From NCBI GenBank assembly GCA_040386775.1, contig JAZKEU010000001.1:62001-126000 (forward strand): a stretch of DNA of 64,000 bases, read 5' to 3'. Below, one piece after another: positions 17,543 through 26,445 of the stretch. Both the position numbers and the translations under genes were made by a program. The notes below the pieces were generated by a model. The model saw only the letters and a list, made by a program, of their open reading frames with translations, did no database searches and was not told where the DNA came from. Every line of letters starts with the position of its first letter. The stretch's first letter is position 1. The stretch is from Bdellovibrionota bacterium (GTDB lineage: Bacteria > Bdellovibrionota > Bdellovibrionia > Bdellovibrionales > JAEYZS01).

Positions 17543-18367
17543 TCAGACTGAAACGTCGTAATCTCTGAGCGCAGAAGTTAAAGACGTTTTCTTGTCCGTG
17601 CTCTCAGTTCTTTTTCCGATGATGAGGGCACACGGAACTTGGAAAGTGCCTGCTGCAAATTCCTTAGGTTGAGTTCCAGGGATAACTACAGAATTTCTAG
17701 GAACGCGACCTTTATAGACAGTCGCTTCTTTGGTTGTCACATCAATGATTTTTGTCGATGCCGTAATCGTAACGCCAGCGCCGAGCACGGCGCCTTCTTC
17801 GACGTGTACACCTTCGACTACGATACATCTGCTGCCTACGAAAACGTTGTCCTCAATGATGACAGGTGAAGCTTGCAGAGGCTCGAGCACGCCGCCGATT
17901 CCTACGCCACCAGAAAGGTGAACGTTCTTTCCAATCTGCGCGCATGATCCTACGGTGGCCCAGGTGTCGACCATGGTGCCCTCATCCACGTAAGCTCCAA
18001 TATTTACATAAGAAGGCATCAGGATGGCGCCTTTATTGACAAACGCACCTCTGCGTACAAGCGCATGGGGGACGACTCTCACACCTTGCTCTAAAGTAAA
18101 ATTCTTGAGGGGAATTTTATCTACAAATTTAAAAATTCCAGATTCCATCTCGCTCATTTTCTGTGTACGGAAGTAAAGTAGAATCGCTTCCTTAACCCAA
18201 GTGTTTGTTTTCCACTCAGTTTGGCCATTGTCTAAAGATATTTTTTCGCAAACACGGATTTGGCCTTTATCAAGAGCAGAGATTGTAGAGTCAATGGCAC
18301 TCAAAACTTCTTTAGAAGTTAAATCTAGTTTTCCCTCAAAGGCATCGTGGATAATTTTTTCGTTCAT
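17543..18367 (-). CDS. dapD: Tetrahydrodipicolinate N-succinyltransferase
   Basis: A 274-residue enzyme, the same length as E. coli DapD. It transfers succinate from succinyl-CoA to tetrahydrodipicolinate in the DAP/lysine pathway. An N-terminal helical domain (~1-100) is followed by a left-handed beta-helix of hexapeptide repeats (~105-240; VNIGAYVDEGTMVDTWATVG, then GGVGIGGVLEPLQ). The start at 18367 is preceded by GAGGAAA; a six-codon upstream extension is not supported. It lies 22 bases downstream of an M14 carboxypeptidase, with lysC and lysA divergent beyond it, so this is a lysine/peptidoglycan precursor locus. Confidence 0.96.
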   Translation of the reverse strand: MNEKIIHDAFEGKLDLTSKEVLSAIDSTISALDKGQIRVCEKISLDNGQTEWKTNTWVKEAILLYFRTQKMSEMESGIFKFVDKIPLKNFTLEQGVRVVPHALVRRGAFVNKGAILMPSYVNIGAYVDEGTMVDTWATVGSCAQIGKNVHLSGGVGIGGVLEPLQASPVIIEDNVFVGSRCIVVEGVHVEEGAVLGAGVTITASTKIIDVTTKEATVYKGRVPRNSVVIPGTQPKEFAAGTFQVPCALIIGKRTESTDKKTSLTSALRDYDVSV

Positions 18368-18389
18368 ATATATTTCCTCAGTCAAAAGA

Positions 18390-19046
18390 CTAAACCATTC
18401 TCTCTGTTACTTTTAAGGCTTCCAAAATTGCGGGCACGTGAACCTTTAAAATTTCTTCGCAAGCCAGCCCGCGCTGAATTTCGTAAGTCAGGGTAGGAAT
18501 ATCTCTTTCCAATCCCGCGTAAGTTCCTAAGCAGCCCGGAGTGGGGTACCCGATGTCTTCTTGAATTACATAGCCTGTCATATTTTTAATTGCTTCGGCT
18601 TCTTTTCTGCACTTTCCGTTGATATTTAAAAGTGGGTGCCAAGAATGTAAGCTGTAAATTATTCTTGGCTTTTCTTTTTCAATAAATTGCGTGAGTGCTT
18701 TATTTTCCACTTCGGAATTGGCTTGAGGACCCGGGTAATATCTAGGATTTAAAACGTCCGATGTCCAATCCTGCGTAGGGAGGTTGCGGTTGAGGTCTAC
18801 GCCACGCTTATTCTGCCTTGTTTTTGCTAAAACCCCATCCAAATTTAAGGTCGGAATCAAGGTGAGCTTGAGTTTGTAAGTGTAGGATTTCTGAAATTGT
18901 TCAAAAAGACCATAAGCCGCTTGCACACCTTCGACTTCATCCCCATGAACTCCACCAATAATCATCACATGAGGGTAGGGCATGTCCCATTGAAATGCAG
19001 GAATCGGGAGCCCCGATGATGTATGACCAAAAACAATGCTTTTCAT
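18390..19046 (-). CDS. M14-family zinc carboxypeptidase (MpaA/AstE-like)
   Basis: A 218-residue single-domain M14 enzyme without signal peptide, hence cytoplasmic. Zinc ligands are His and Glu of GGVHGDEVEG and the His of SLHSWHP; the substrate-binding segment RGVDLNRNLP and the catalytic Glu in LTYEIQRG are intact. The short length and NRNLP motif resemble murein tripeptide amidase MpaA, which frees meso-DAP from recycled L-Ala-D-Glu-DAP. The AstE/aspartoacylase branch of M14, which cleaves N-acyl amino acids, is the alternative. It is the first gene of the dapD operon and divergent from lysC (52 bases between starts), which supports a role in DAP supply. Confidence 0.85.
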   Translation of the reverse strand: MKSIVFGHTSSGLPIPAFQWDMPYPHVMIIGGVHGDEVEGVQAAYGLFEQFQKSYTYKLKLTLIPTLNLDGVLAKTRQNKRGVDLNRNLPTQDWTSDVLNPRYYPGPQANSEVENKALTQFIEKEKPRIIYSLHSWHPLLNINGKCRKEAEAIKNMTGYVIQEDIGYPTPGCLGTYAGLERDIPTLTYEIQRGLACEEILKVHVPAILEALKVTERMV

Positions 19047-19098
19047 CTAAAATCCTCTTGTGGTAAATAGGTACCTATTAGTATCAGAAAGTGGTGGT

Positions 19099-20352
19099 AT
19101 GGGCAAAACTGAAATTTGTGTCAAAAAATTTGGTGGAACGTCAGTCGGTTCAGTCGAGAGAATTGACTCTGTGGCAGAGCGAATTTTGAACGATTCTAAA
19201 AAGGATCCCCGGCCGACGGTGATTGTGGCTAGTGCGATGTCCGGCGAGACAAATCGCCTTGTGGATTTGGCAAATAGAACGCATATGGGTTATCGTGGGC
19301 CAGCCTACGATATGCTAGTGGCCTCAGGGGAGCAGGTTTCTATTGCTCTGCTAACAATGGCTTTAGAGAAAAAAGGTCTAAAGGCAAAACCTTATTTGGC
19401 TTATCAATTGGGTATCAAGACGGACTCGATGTATTCGCGCGCTAGAATCAAAGAAATCAATACAGACATGATCATGAAAGACATTCAGAATGGAATCATT
19501 CCGGTGGTGGCGGGATTCCAAGGAGTTGATGAATTTGATAACATCACAACTTTGGGGCGAGGAGGATCAGACACTTCTGCGGTCGCGTTGGCGGTGGCCT
19601 TGAAAGCTTCCGAATGTGAGATCTATACGGATGTGCCGGGAGTTTTCACCGCAGATCCGAGGATTGTCCCTAAAGCTCACAAGATTGATAAATTGTGTTT
19701 TGAAGAAATGGTAGAGATGGCCTCATTGGGCTCTAAAGTTTTACATATTAGAAGTGTAGAGATCGCGGCAAAGTTTCAGGTGAAGCTTCATGTGAGATCG
19801 ACATTTGAATTAACAGAAGGAACGTGGATTATGAATGAGACAGACTTTGACATGGAAAGCCCGGTCGTGACTTCCGTCACGCATGATACAAATACGGCGA
19901 TTTTTAAATTGGCCCCTCTTCCCGGTGGCGCCAATGTATTGGCCGATTTATTTACGGCGCTTTCGGAAAAGGGAATCGTGGTGGATGTGATTTCTCAATC
20001 CGAGTTAAGCCAAGGCCAACAATTGGCCTTCTCGGTGCCGGTGGATGATATTTTCCCAACTCGCCAAATCGTGGAAAAGAAATTTTCGGCCGGCTTATCC
20101 TCTGCCGGTTTATCCTCTAAAGTGGATTGCTCAGTAATGGACGATGTTTCTAAAGTCAGCATCGTAGGTGTCGGAATGAGAAATCATCCTGGGGTCGCAG
20201 CAAAATTCTTCGAAGTATTAGCGAAACATAATATTTCTATCCATTTGGTAACAACATCAGAGATCAAGGTCAGTGCAATCGTGGACAGAAAAGACCTCGA
20301 AGTTGCTGCAAAAGCTCTTCACACTGCATTCGGGCTTGATGCCACCCCATGA
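19099..20352 (+). CDS. lysC: Aspartate kinase
   Basis: A 417-residue aspartokinase catalysing the first step of the aspartate family pathway. The kinase domain (~1-245) begins VKKFGGTSVGS and includes TTLGRGGSDTSAVALA. Two C-terminal ACT domains (~265-415) should bind lysine and/or threonine for feedback control. The start at 19099 gives the usual MxxxVxKFGGTS N-terminus; the site upstream (GTGGTGG) is weak. A short in-frame tandem repeat (SAGLSSAGLSS, from a 15-base duplication near 20088-20118) sits between ACT strands. It is followed by lysA after 17 bases, so lysC-lysA form an operon. Confidence 0.95.
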   Translation: MGKTEICVKKFGGTSVGSVERIDSVAERILNDSKKDPRPTVIVASAMSGETNRLVDLANRTHMGYRGPAYDMLVASGEQVSIALLTMALEKKGLKAKPYLAYQLGIKTDSMYSRARIKEINTDMIMKDIQNGIIPVVAGFQGVDEFDNITTLGRGGSDTSAVALAVALKASECEIYTDVPGVFTADPRIVPKAHKIDKLCFEEMVEMASLGSKVLHIRSVEIAAKFQVKLHVRSTFELTEGTWIMNETDFDMESPVVTSVTHDTNTAIFKLAPLPGGANVLADLFTALSEKGIVVDVISQSELSQGQQLAFSVPVDDIFPTRQIVEKKFSAGLSSAGLSSKVDCSVMDDVSKVSIVGVGMRNHPGVAAKFFEVLAKHNISIHLVTTSEIKVSAIVDRKDLEVAAKALHTAFGLDATP

Positions 20353-20369
20353 AGCTGAAAGAATAAATC

Positions 20370-21608
20370 ATGTTGGAATTTCGAGAAAACGGTCTTTATT
20401 TAGGTGGAGTGTCTTTAACCTCAATTGCTAAGAAGCATAGATCACCAGCTTACGTCTACGACATTGATGGCATGGTCGGAAGAGTTCGTGAGCTGCAAGA
20501 AGCCTTCAATGGAAAGGCCGAAATTCATTACGCCACCAAAGCCAACGCCAATCCAGAAATTCTAAAAGCTTTCAAAAAAGAAAAGATCGGTGTGGACACC
20601 GTTTCTTGGGGCGAAGCTCAGAGTGCGGTGGATGCAGGTTTCAGTCACAAAGACATTATTTTTTCCGGCGTTGCAAAGTCTGAAGAAGAATTAACCAAGG
20701 CAATCAAATATCAAATCAAGCAGATCAATGTGGAATCACCGCAAGAACTTATCCGTATTGGTGAAATCGCTAAAAAATTAAAAAAGAAAGTTCCTGTGGC
20801 CTTCAGAATGAATCCCAATGTGAATCCCGGAACTCATCCGTACATCACGACTGGATTTCGTGAGAACAAGTTCGGCATGGATACATCTTTTTTGCCAGAA
20901 CTTAGAGGGATTCTTACAAAATACAAAAAATATGTAGAGCTCAAAGGTTTGACTCTTCATATCGGTTCGCAAATCTTAGAATTGAATTCGCTCAAAGAAG
21001 CTATTCAGAAAACCATTCCTATTTACTTGGATTTTAAAAATTCGGGCTATCCATTAGAAACGTTTGATATCGGTGGCGGCGTAGGAATTCCTTACGATGG
21101 CAAAGATTCAATTGATCTTAAAGCTTACGGTAAAATGGTTTTAGAACTTTTAAGACCACTCAATTGCAGAATCATCACGGAGCCGGGGAGAGTGCTCGTG
21201 GCACCGTTTGCGGTTTTGCTAACCGAGATTCAATACATCAAAAAAACTCCATTCAAAAACTTTGCCATCGTAAATTCTGGGATGAATCATTTGCTGAGAC
21301 CTTCTCTGTATGGAGCCGTGCACAGAATATTTCCCGTGGATTACCGAGAGCCCGAAGAGGCAGACAATGGAAACTCCGAGCTCTACGACATTGTAGGACC
21401 AATCTGTGAATCCTCGGATTTTTTTGGCAAAGACAGATATCTTCCAAAGCTTGAACAAGGCGATATTCTAGCGGTGTTGGATGCGGGAGCTTATGGTTAT
21501 TCGATGGCCTCGTTCTACAACCATCACAGGCTCCCACTAGAGATCGTGATTTCAAAAAAACAAGTGAAGGTTCTTAAGAAGCCTTCGTTGCCGAAGAATC
21601 TGTTTTAA
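20370..21608 (+). CDS. lysA: Diaminopimelate decarboxylase
   Basis: A 412-residue PLP-dependent fold-III decarboxylase converting meso-DAP to L-lysine. The PLP lysine is in HYATKANAN (~residue 53). HIGSQI, the DIGGGVGIPY glycine loop, EPGRVLVA and CESSDFF with the conserved active-site Cys are all present. It is the second gene of the lysC-lysA operon. No sequence oddity is seen. Confidence 0.97.
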   Translation: MLEFRENGLYLGGVSLTSIAKKHRSPAYVYDIDGMVGRVRELQEAFNGKAEIHYATKANANPEILKAFKKEKIGVDTVSWGEAQSAVDAGFSHKDIIFSGVAKSEEELTKAIKYQIKQINVESPQELIRIGEIAKKLKKKVPVAFRMNPNVNPGTHPYITTGFRENKFGMDTSFLPELRGILTKYKKYVELKGLTLHIGSQILELNSLKEAIQKTIPIYLDFKNSGYPLETFDIGGGVGIPYDGKDSIDLKAYGKMVLELLRPLNCRIITEPGRVLVAPFAVLLTEIQYIKKTPFKNFAIVNSGMNHLLRPSLYGAVHRIFPVDYREPEEADNGNSELYDIVGPICESSDFFGKDRYLPKLEQGDILAVLDAGAYGYSMASFYNHHRLPLEIVISKKQVKVLKKPSLPKNLF

Positions 21609-21766
21609 TTTAAGTCTTCTTATTGATTCGAATTAGAAGAGTCCTAAAACTTTAAAGCGAATATAGCCCCTCTTGAGTGAGTGTCTTTGTAAAAAAGACT
21701 GCGCAGAATCCTGACAGGCGCGGTGGGGGAGCTATCTGTGATATTCTCCTCCTTTAAAGGAGTCTT

Positions 21767-22291
21767 ATGTTTAAGATTTTAATTATTGCGTTGGTTTCTT
21801 CATTAGCGATGACAAATGTCATGGCGATAGAAACAATTCTCAAAACTTGCGATACGGATGTCAGAGTAAATGATTTAGGAACTATGAACATACTCATCAA
21901 TATCATGTCTAACAATGGTGTTCTCTCAGTAAATGTTAAACAAACTATTGAAGGACACTCAGTATCAGCAAAAGCCAATGCCTCCATAACAGAAGGTGGG
22001 GTCAGAGCTGGTTTGTCAGATGATGCTCTAGAGTCCGTTGAATTTGATACTGAGGATTACAATTCTGTAGAAAAATTGATTATTCATACAATGAATTTGG
22101 CCAAGAATCCAGAGACGAAAGCTTTTTCTTCTGTAGGACTTGATCTTGAGAGAGCTCGCTCAGCGAAAGCTTACACTTTTGGTAGCGAAGAAGACGATGA
22201 CGGTTTGAAAGCTGTCATTGAAGCCAAAGACGAAAAAGGAAGAGACATGGGATCTTTCTTTAGCGGACCTATGAGCTCACCTTGTAAGTGA
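21767..22291 (+). CDS. Small secreted protein of unknown function
   Basis: A 174-residue protein with a Sec signal peptide (MFKILIIALVSSLAMT, cut near VMA-IE), two Cys in the mature chain, one near each end, which may pair, and an acidic C-terminal third. GGAGT precedes the ATG. Not recognised. Confidence 0.7.
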   Translation: MFKILIIALVSSLAMTNVMAIETILKTCDTDVRVNDLGTMNILINIMSNNGVLSVNVKQTIEGHSVSAKANASITEGGVRAGLSDDALESVEFDTEDYNSVEKLIIHTMNLAKNPETKAFSSVGLDLERARSAKAYTFGSEEDDDGLKAVIEAKDEKGRDMGSFFSGPMSSPCK

Positions 22292-22358
22292 TATTGTGCT
22301 TAATGTGGCGCAATCAAGAAGTCTTGTAAGTTTTAAGCTATTTGTAGGCTCAAAATCG

Positions 22359-22751
22359 TTAGTCAGGTGAGCAAATTTTAATATCACCATCAGTAATACC
22401 TGGTGAGAGGATTTCAACTTCTAAGATGTGCGAATCTTTTGAAAGGCGCATTTGAACTGAGTTGCTACCATGGTGAATACAACTACCCGCAATCATAAAC
22501 TCTGATCCAACATATCCGCCATCAGTAAGTTTGTATGCAGCTACAAATCCTCTTACCTCATTTTTCGGTATTTTAAATTTGCCTTGTGTTCTCAATCCAT
22601 CGTTATGCCATTCGAGTACACGGGTTCCTTTAGGAAATTGAATTTCACCAAGGCGTTCAAATTCTTTAAATGAAAAAATGAATTCATACCAATACCATCC
22701 TGAACTACCTAGGATTACGACAACAAGAAATATGATTAATATTTTTTTCAT
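22359..22751 (-). CDS. Small membrane-anchored or exported protein, unknown
   Basis: A 130-residue protein with an uncleaved-looking N-terminal hydrophobic segment (MKKILIIFLVVVILG followed by WYWYEF). The soluble C-terminal part has two Cys that could form a disulfide (GSCIHHG and KICSPD). No family is recognised and there is no evident ribosome-binding site. It appears monocistronic between a plus-strand secreted gene and the DUF2063 gene. Confidence 0.6.
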   Translation of the reverse strand: MKKILIIFLVVVILGSSGWYWYEFIFSFKEFERLGEIQFPKGTRVLEWHNDGLRTQGKFKIPKNEVRGFVAAYKLTDGGYVGSEFMIAGSCIHHGSNSVQMRLSKDSHILEVEILSPGITDGDIKICSPD

Positions 22752-22864
22752 TCAGCAAGTCTAGCATTAGAAAAACTTCGGCATCAAGTTTAATAAAACC
22801 ACTGGTTTTACGATCAAGATATTTTCAAATAAACGCTGAATAGAAAGCCCTGAGGCCGTCTTAC

Positions 22865-23557
22865 CTAAGACTCTAAGATAAAGAAATTAGCCTTGAGTTC
22901 GTTTAGGGCGATCACCCAGACACTTTGGGCGGTTGTTGCATACTTGGTTTGTAAAGTCTGAAGTAAATTCTTTTTGCTGATTTTACCATCGTGCAATTCG
23001 TCTATAATTGCAGCGTGATGAATATTCCCTTTAAAGAAAATAACCTGATTTGTCTCTGGGTTTTTAGATGCCAACAGTAAGGTTGGATTCTTTTTAGGAA
23101 GCAGAGGCTTGCTGAGCTTTTTTTGAAAATTCAAAACATATTCATGAATGTCGTACTCATGGCGAATCGCTTGCGCCAGTGGATTCATATATACGTTTGA
23201 AGTGGTTTGATTGTAAAGTGCGAGGTGAAGAGGAGTGGGATCGATTTCGATTTGGAATTTTGTAAATTCATAATCAATCAATTCCACGACGTAATCTTGG
23301 ATATCGAATTTTGTTTGGTATTTTCTGACGAAAAGTGGAAAATAGAAAATATTTTCTGTTAAATTTTCTTCATTGATTACAACTTCGGCGAAGTATTGAG
23401 GCAGCACGCTGGCGAAAAACTCTTCCCCGAGAAGCGCGAAAGAAAGAGGAGCTATTTTTTTGATCTTATGAACATAAAAAGAAAAATCCTTCTTTTTATG
23501 TTCAGGATTCATCATATTCTTCAATTTATAAAATAGCTCGCTCTTCATTAAGTCCAC
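22865..23557 (-). CDS. DUF2063 (HvfC/BufC-like) putative RiPP maturation partner
   Basis: A 230-residue protein whose layout fits DUF2063. The N-terminal helical domain has FALLGEEFFASVLPQYF, the equivalent of the family's LxGEExFxxLxxxY, then the Asn-Leu and FPLFV blocks and an acidic ELIDYEF helix. A smaller C-terminal domain holds VIFFKGN and DELHDGKISKKNLLQTL. In known systems this protein pairs with an MNIO (DUF692) iron enzyme to modify Cys in a secreted precursor peptide (HvfA, bufferins). The precursor-like gene lies nine bases upstream, and the GTG start (23557) uses AAGGA overlapping the upstream stop region. No DUF692 gene is in this window. The assignment rests on pattern similarity by eye. 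Confidence 0.55.
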   Translation of the reverse strand: MDLMKSELFYKLKNMMNPEHKKKDFSFYVHKIKKIAPLSFALLGEEFFASVLPQYFAEVVINEENLTENIFYFPLFVRKYQTKFDIQDYVVELIDYEFTKFQIEIDPTPLHLALYNQTTSNVYMNPLAQAIRHEYDIHEYVLNFQKKLSKPLLPKKNPTLLLASKNPETNQVIFFKGNIHHAAIIDELHDGKISKKNLLQTLQTKYATTAQSVWVIALNELKANFFILES

Positions 23558-23566
23558 AGTGAATCC

Positions 23567-23884
23567 TTATGCTTCTGTTTTCTTGTCTTCACAGTCGCAG
23601 TCTTTGTCGCCTTTTTTGTGCTTGTGAGCTTTGTCATTTTTTTTATGTTTACCGCAACCGCAGTCTTTGCATTTGCATTCTTTTCCAGAGGCTTCACATG
23701 CGCATGCCTTCTCTGCTTTTGGATCAGCTGCGTTTGCATCTTTAACCGCATCCTTAGCGTCAGCTACAGTTGTTGAAGCCGGTGCTTTACCTGCATTTTT
23801 GCCTTCTTGACATGGGCAAGCGAAAGATTTCTGTGAAACAGAAAAAATAAAACAAACGCCTAATAAAATACTCAATACCTTCAT
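23567..23884 (-). CDS. Cys-rich secreted peptide, candidate modified metallophore precursor
   Basis: A 105-residue protein: Sec signal peptide (MKVLSILLGVCFIF..., cut near SFA-CP), an Ala/Asp/Lys linker, and a Cys/His/Lys-rich tail. The mature part has ten Cys, mostly in CxC pairs (CPC, CAC, CKC, CGC, CDC), and a His/Lys block (GKHKKNDKAHKHKKG). The composition and signal are those of HvfA/BufA-type precursors that bind or buffer copper or zinc after Cys modification. It is translationally close-coupled to a DUF2063-like gene, which strengthens this reading. A plain metallothionein-like protein is the alternative. Confidence 0.6.
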   Translation of the reverse strand: MKVLSILLGVCFIFSVSQKSFACPCQEGKNAGKAPASTTVADAKDAVKDANAADPKAEKACACEASGKECKCKDCGCGKHKKNDKAHKHKKGDKDCDCEDKKTEA

Positions 23885-23950
23885 GGGTCTCTCCTTGTTG
23901 TTAGATCTGATTCTATGTTGTTTGATTAATTCTATCCAGCGAAAATAAAA

Positions 23951-24003
23951 AAACTCAAAGCCTTTCCTAAAATTTTTCTAAATTTTTAAGAAACTTTGAG
24001 TTT
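23951..24003 (-). terminator. Rho-independent terminator of the 760-residue lipoprotein gene
   Basis: A 10-bp perfect stem (AAACTCAAAG at 23951-23960 with CTTTGAGTTT at 23994-24003) closes a 33-base AT-rich loop. Read on the minus strand it is followed by a run of T. It sits just past the stop of the large Cys-rich lipoprotein gene and before the Cys-rich peptide gene, so those two are separately transcribed. Confidence 0.75.
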
Positions 24004-24043
24004 ATTGACGCAATCCTGCGACCTGGTTACGCGGCCTTACCGA

Positions 24044-26326
24044 TCATGGGCAAGGCGGCGGTAGATAACCAAGAGAAGTCGACACCGTGACCACGGCGCA
24101 GGTTTTTTGAGTCCAAACTTCGGTTTTATTCGTATTTTTAAAGCTTCCGAGGTATTCCGGAACATATCCTTTTGGATCCACCGTATTCTTAGCGCCGACA
24201 CCCATAGTGAAGGTCACGCCACCGATAGTTGCCGTTGCCGTGTTTGAGCAAGTTGAATTTTTAGGAGCATCCGCATCCATATCACCGCAAGAAGTTGTAA
24301 GGTCTTTGGTTTCGCCATTGTAGGTGATATTCATTGCGCTCGAAGTAAATATTTTTCCTTTTCCATGAGAGAATACGTGTTCAAATCCATCAGTGAATTC
24401 ACCCATGGCAACGTACTTCCTTCCACCGCTATACAAGAAAGTTCCTTTTAATGGCATATCTCCGGAACTACCCTGTCTGTAAACCGCGCACTGGCCAGTT
24501 CCGAAAGCCTGCTGAGTTACGGGGCTTCCTTTACAATCTTTTGAAGCCTCTTGGTTGATAAGAGGAGTCTTTATGAGATTTGGTTCTTCTTTTTCTTTGC
24601 AAGTACCAGATTCAACCTTGAACGGTAACATTCCCAACGTATCGGGCTTAGGGTTACAGATCACTTTTGCAGATCCTTTGCGAGAAGCCTTATCCCAAGG
24701 AGTAATGTTTGGATTGTCGTATTGAGTTCCGCCCACTTGCAGAGTTTCTCCGACCATGAGATTTCCAAATAAATTTCCAATGCAAACTTTTCCAGTCGAA
24801 GGATCACTCCACGTGATCATGGTTCCTGCAAAGGCATGACATGAACTTCCTTTGAGATCAGAAGAACTACACTCTTCTGCAAAGCAAGTTTTGGTTGTTG
24901 AAGGTTTTGGAGTCGTGCATAGCGCTTCTTCAACTGCAGCACCGTCATTTCTTATGCACGTTACTCTTCTAGTTTGAGTTCCTTCAGTTCCACACGCTAT
25001 TGCGCTGCATGCGCCGTAATCTCCAACATACCAAGTGTAAGTGTACTCTGGCGGGCATTCTGTAATTGGGCACATTTGTTGAGATGGATATGCATAGCCT
25101 GGATCAAACGAAGGGATGACTCCATTGTTACAAATTCTCGACTGAGAATTACACGCGACTCCACATCTTGGATTTTTAGCCCACTGAGTGATTGATCCTC
25201 CATGAGGGGTAGATCCGCAAGACAAACAGTTTAAAGTTTGATTTTCTGGTGGAACGGTACAGTTTTGAGTTTGGCCAGTTGGTTTAGCGCCAACGCCGGT
25301 AACACACTCAGCATCTGGAGCCGTTGTTGTATTTCCCTCGACGGTCTTTTTACAAATGTAATTTGTGATGGGTCTTGTACCTGCAGAGGATTCGCAAGGA
25401 CCTGTGCAAGCTCCAAATTGACTGGCTTCCCAAGAGTAAGTTGCTGGGCAAGAAGGTGATACTTGGCAAGTGGCAGGATTTTGAGTAAAGGTTCCTGCAT
25501 TTCCACCAGTTTCAAAAACTCCGTTGATACAAGCTCTGAGAGTTGTATCGCAAGGTTTTCCTCCGCATTGGGCTGATTGTTTTGCGAACTCTACAGTTTC
25601 ACCATGAGCGACGACAGCGTTAGTGAATGGATTGATACAGGATTTATTTCTAATATCAATCGTGTGAAAGAACGCAGGCTGTTCATCTTGTTCAAAATTT
25701 ATAGCAATTGCCTTAACAGTGTAAGTTCCAGTTTGCGTGTAAGTGTGCGAGGTAAAAGCATCTGGAGCAAGAGTGTACTCATTAACACCGTCGTTATTCA
25801 TATCCCAAAGAATTTGACCTTGGAAGCAAGGTTCAGCGTTGATTGAGAAAGGAGAAGTTTCTTCGTTCACGTATCCAATAGTCGGTCCACTGATCCCAGT
25901 TGGATTGACACAAATGTCATGGGCTAAAATTTGAAATGCTTTTTCTAGAGCGCAAGAGTTTCCATCAGATTTTTGGAAAGTGGCCTTTGCAACATAGCTT
26001 CCAGAACCTTCGTTAGCTCCATTGAACATATGGGACACGGTGGTTGTCGTTGTCGAAAGAATGTTGGTGCTGCCTTTTAAAAAATTCCATTGGATATTGT
26101 TTAAAGTGATTCCTGTTGGAGGGATGATTTCAAAGTTCACTGTCTTGTTGGGGTAAAGATTATTTGGTGGAGACATATCGATAGCGCCGCAAGAAGGTGA
26201 GACGTCGGTAGGGCCTTCGTTTGCAAATTCTTGGCTTTTATTTTTTGTACATGAAAGCAAACCGAGTGACACCGTCGTTATCACAAACATAAACAAGAAG
26301 TTGAATCTAAAAGATGATTTTTTCAT
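24044..26326 (-). CDS. Large Cys-rich lipoprotein with PKD-like and thrombospondin-1-like segments
   Basis: A 760-residue lipoprotein with lipobox LLSC at about residue 26. Two PKD/Ig-like regions follow (~40-135 and ~140-225, the second with HTYTQTGTYTVKA). A Cys-rich middle (~230-490) contains two TSP1-like units, each with an aromatic start, a GACxxxxC core and a later TRxxxC strand: WEASQFGACTGPCESSAGTR and WYVGDYGACSAIACGTEGT. Short CGG/CGS repeats (GxTVEFAKQ-like and GGSITQWAKN) precede each. The last ~270 residues are another Cys-containing domain of unknown type. It is probably a surface-exposed adhesin or binding protein; function is inferred from architecture only. Confidence 0.7.
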   Translation of the reverse strand: MKKSSFRFNFLFMFVITTVSLGLLSCTKNKSQEFANEGPTDVSPSCGAIDMSPPNNLYPNKTVNFEIIPPTGITLNNIQWNFLKGSTNILSTTTTTVSHMFNGANEGSGSYVAKATFQKSDGNSCALEKAFQILAHDICVNPTGISGPTIGYVNEETSPFSINAEPCFQGQILWDMNNDGVNEYTLAPDAFTSHTYTQTGTYTVKAIAINFEQDEQPAFFHTIDIRNKSCINPFTNAVVAHGETVEFAKQSAQCGGKPCDTTLRACINGVFETGGNAGTFTQNPATCQVSPSCPATYSWEASQFGACTGPCESSAGTRPITNYICKKTVEGNTTTAPDAECVTGVGAKPTGQTQNCTVPPENQTLNCLSCGSTPHGGSITQWAKNPRCGVACNSQSRICNNGVIPSFDPGYAYPSQQMCPITECPPEYTYTWYVGDYGACSAIACGTEGTQTRRVTCIRNDGAAVEEALCTTPKPSTTKTCFAEECSSSDLKGSSCHAFAGTMITWSDPSTGKVCIGNLFGNLMVGETLQVGGTQYDNPNITPWDKASRKGSAKVICNPKPDTLGMLPFKVESGTCKEKEEPNLIKTPLINQEASKDCKGSPVTQQAFGTGQCAVYRQGSSGDMPLKGTFLYSGGRKYVAMGEFTDGFEHVFSHGKGKIFTSSAMNITYNGETKDLTTSCGDMDADAPKNSTCSNTATATIGGVTFTMGVGAKNTVDPKGYVPEYLGSFKNTNKTEVWTQKTCAVVTVSTSLGYLPPPCP

Positions 26327-26445
26327 TATGGTCCCCGAGGTTATATACTCTTTAAATTATACAACTCTTTATCGGGTTATGGTTAAAACTGTTGATGGAC
26401 TTTAGAATGGAACGAGCAGGGATCAAGGCTTTGGTCTGGCTATGC

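Noticed and set aside
23548-23751. A Lys/Thr-rich 67-codon frame on the minus strand
   Set aside because: It is an out-of-frame reading of the Cys-rich peptide gene, whose signal peptide and Cys pattern are the real product.
25231-25515. A 94-codon minus-strand frame inside the large lipoprotein gene
   Set aside because: Shifted-frame shadow of the Cys-rich region; no start signal.
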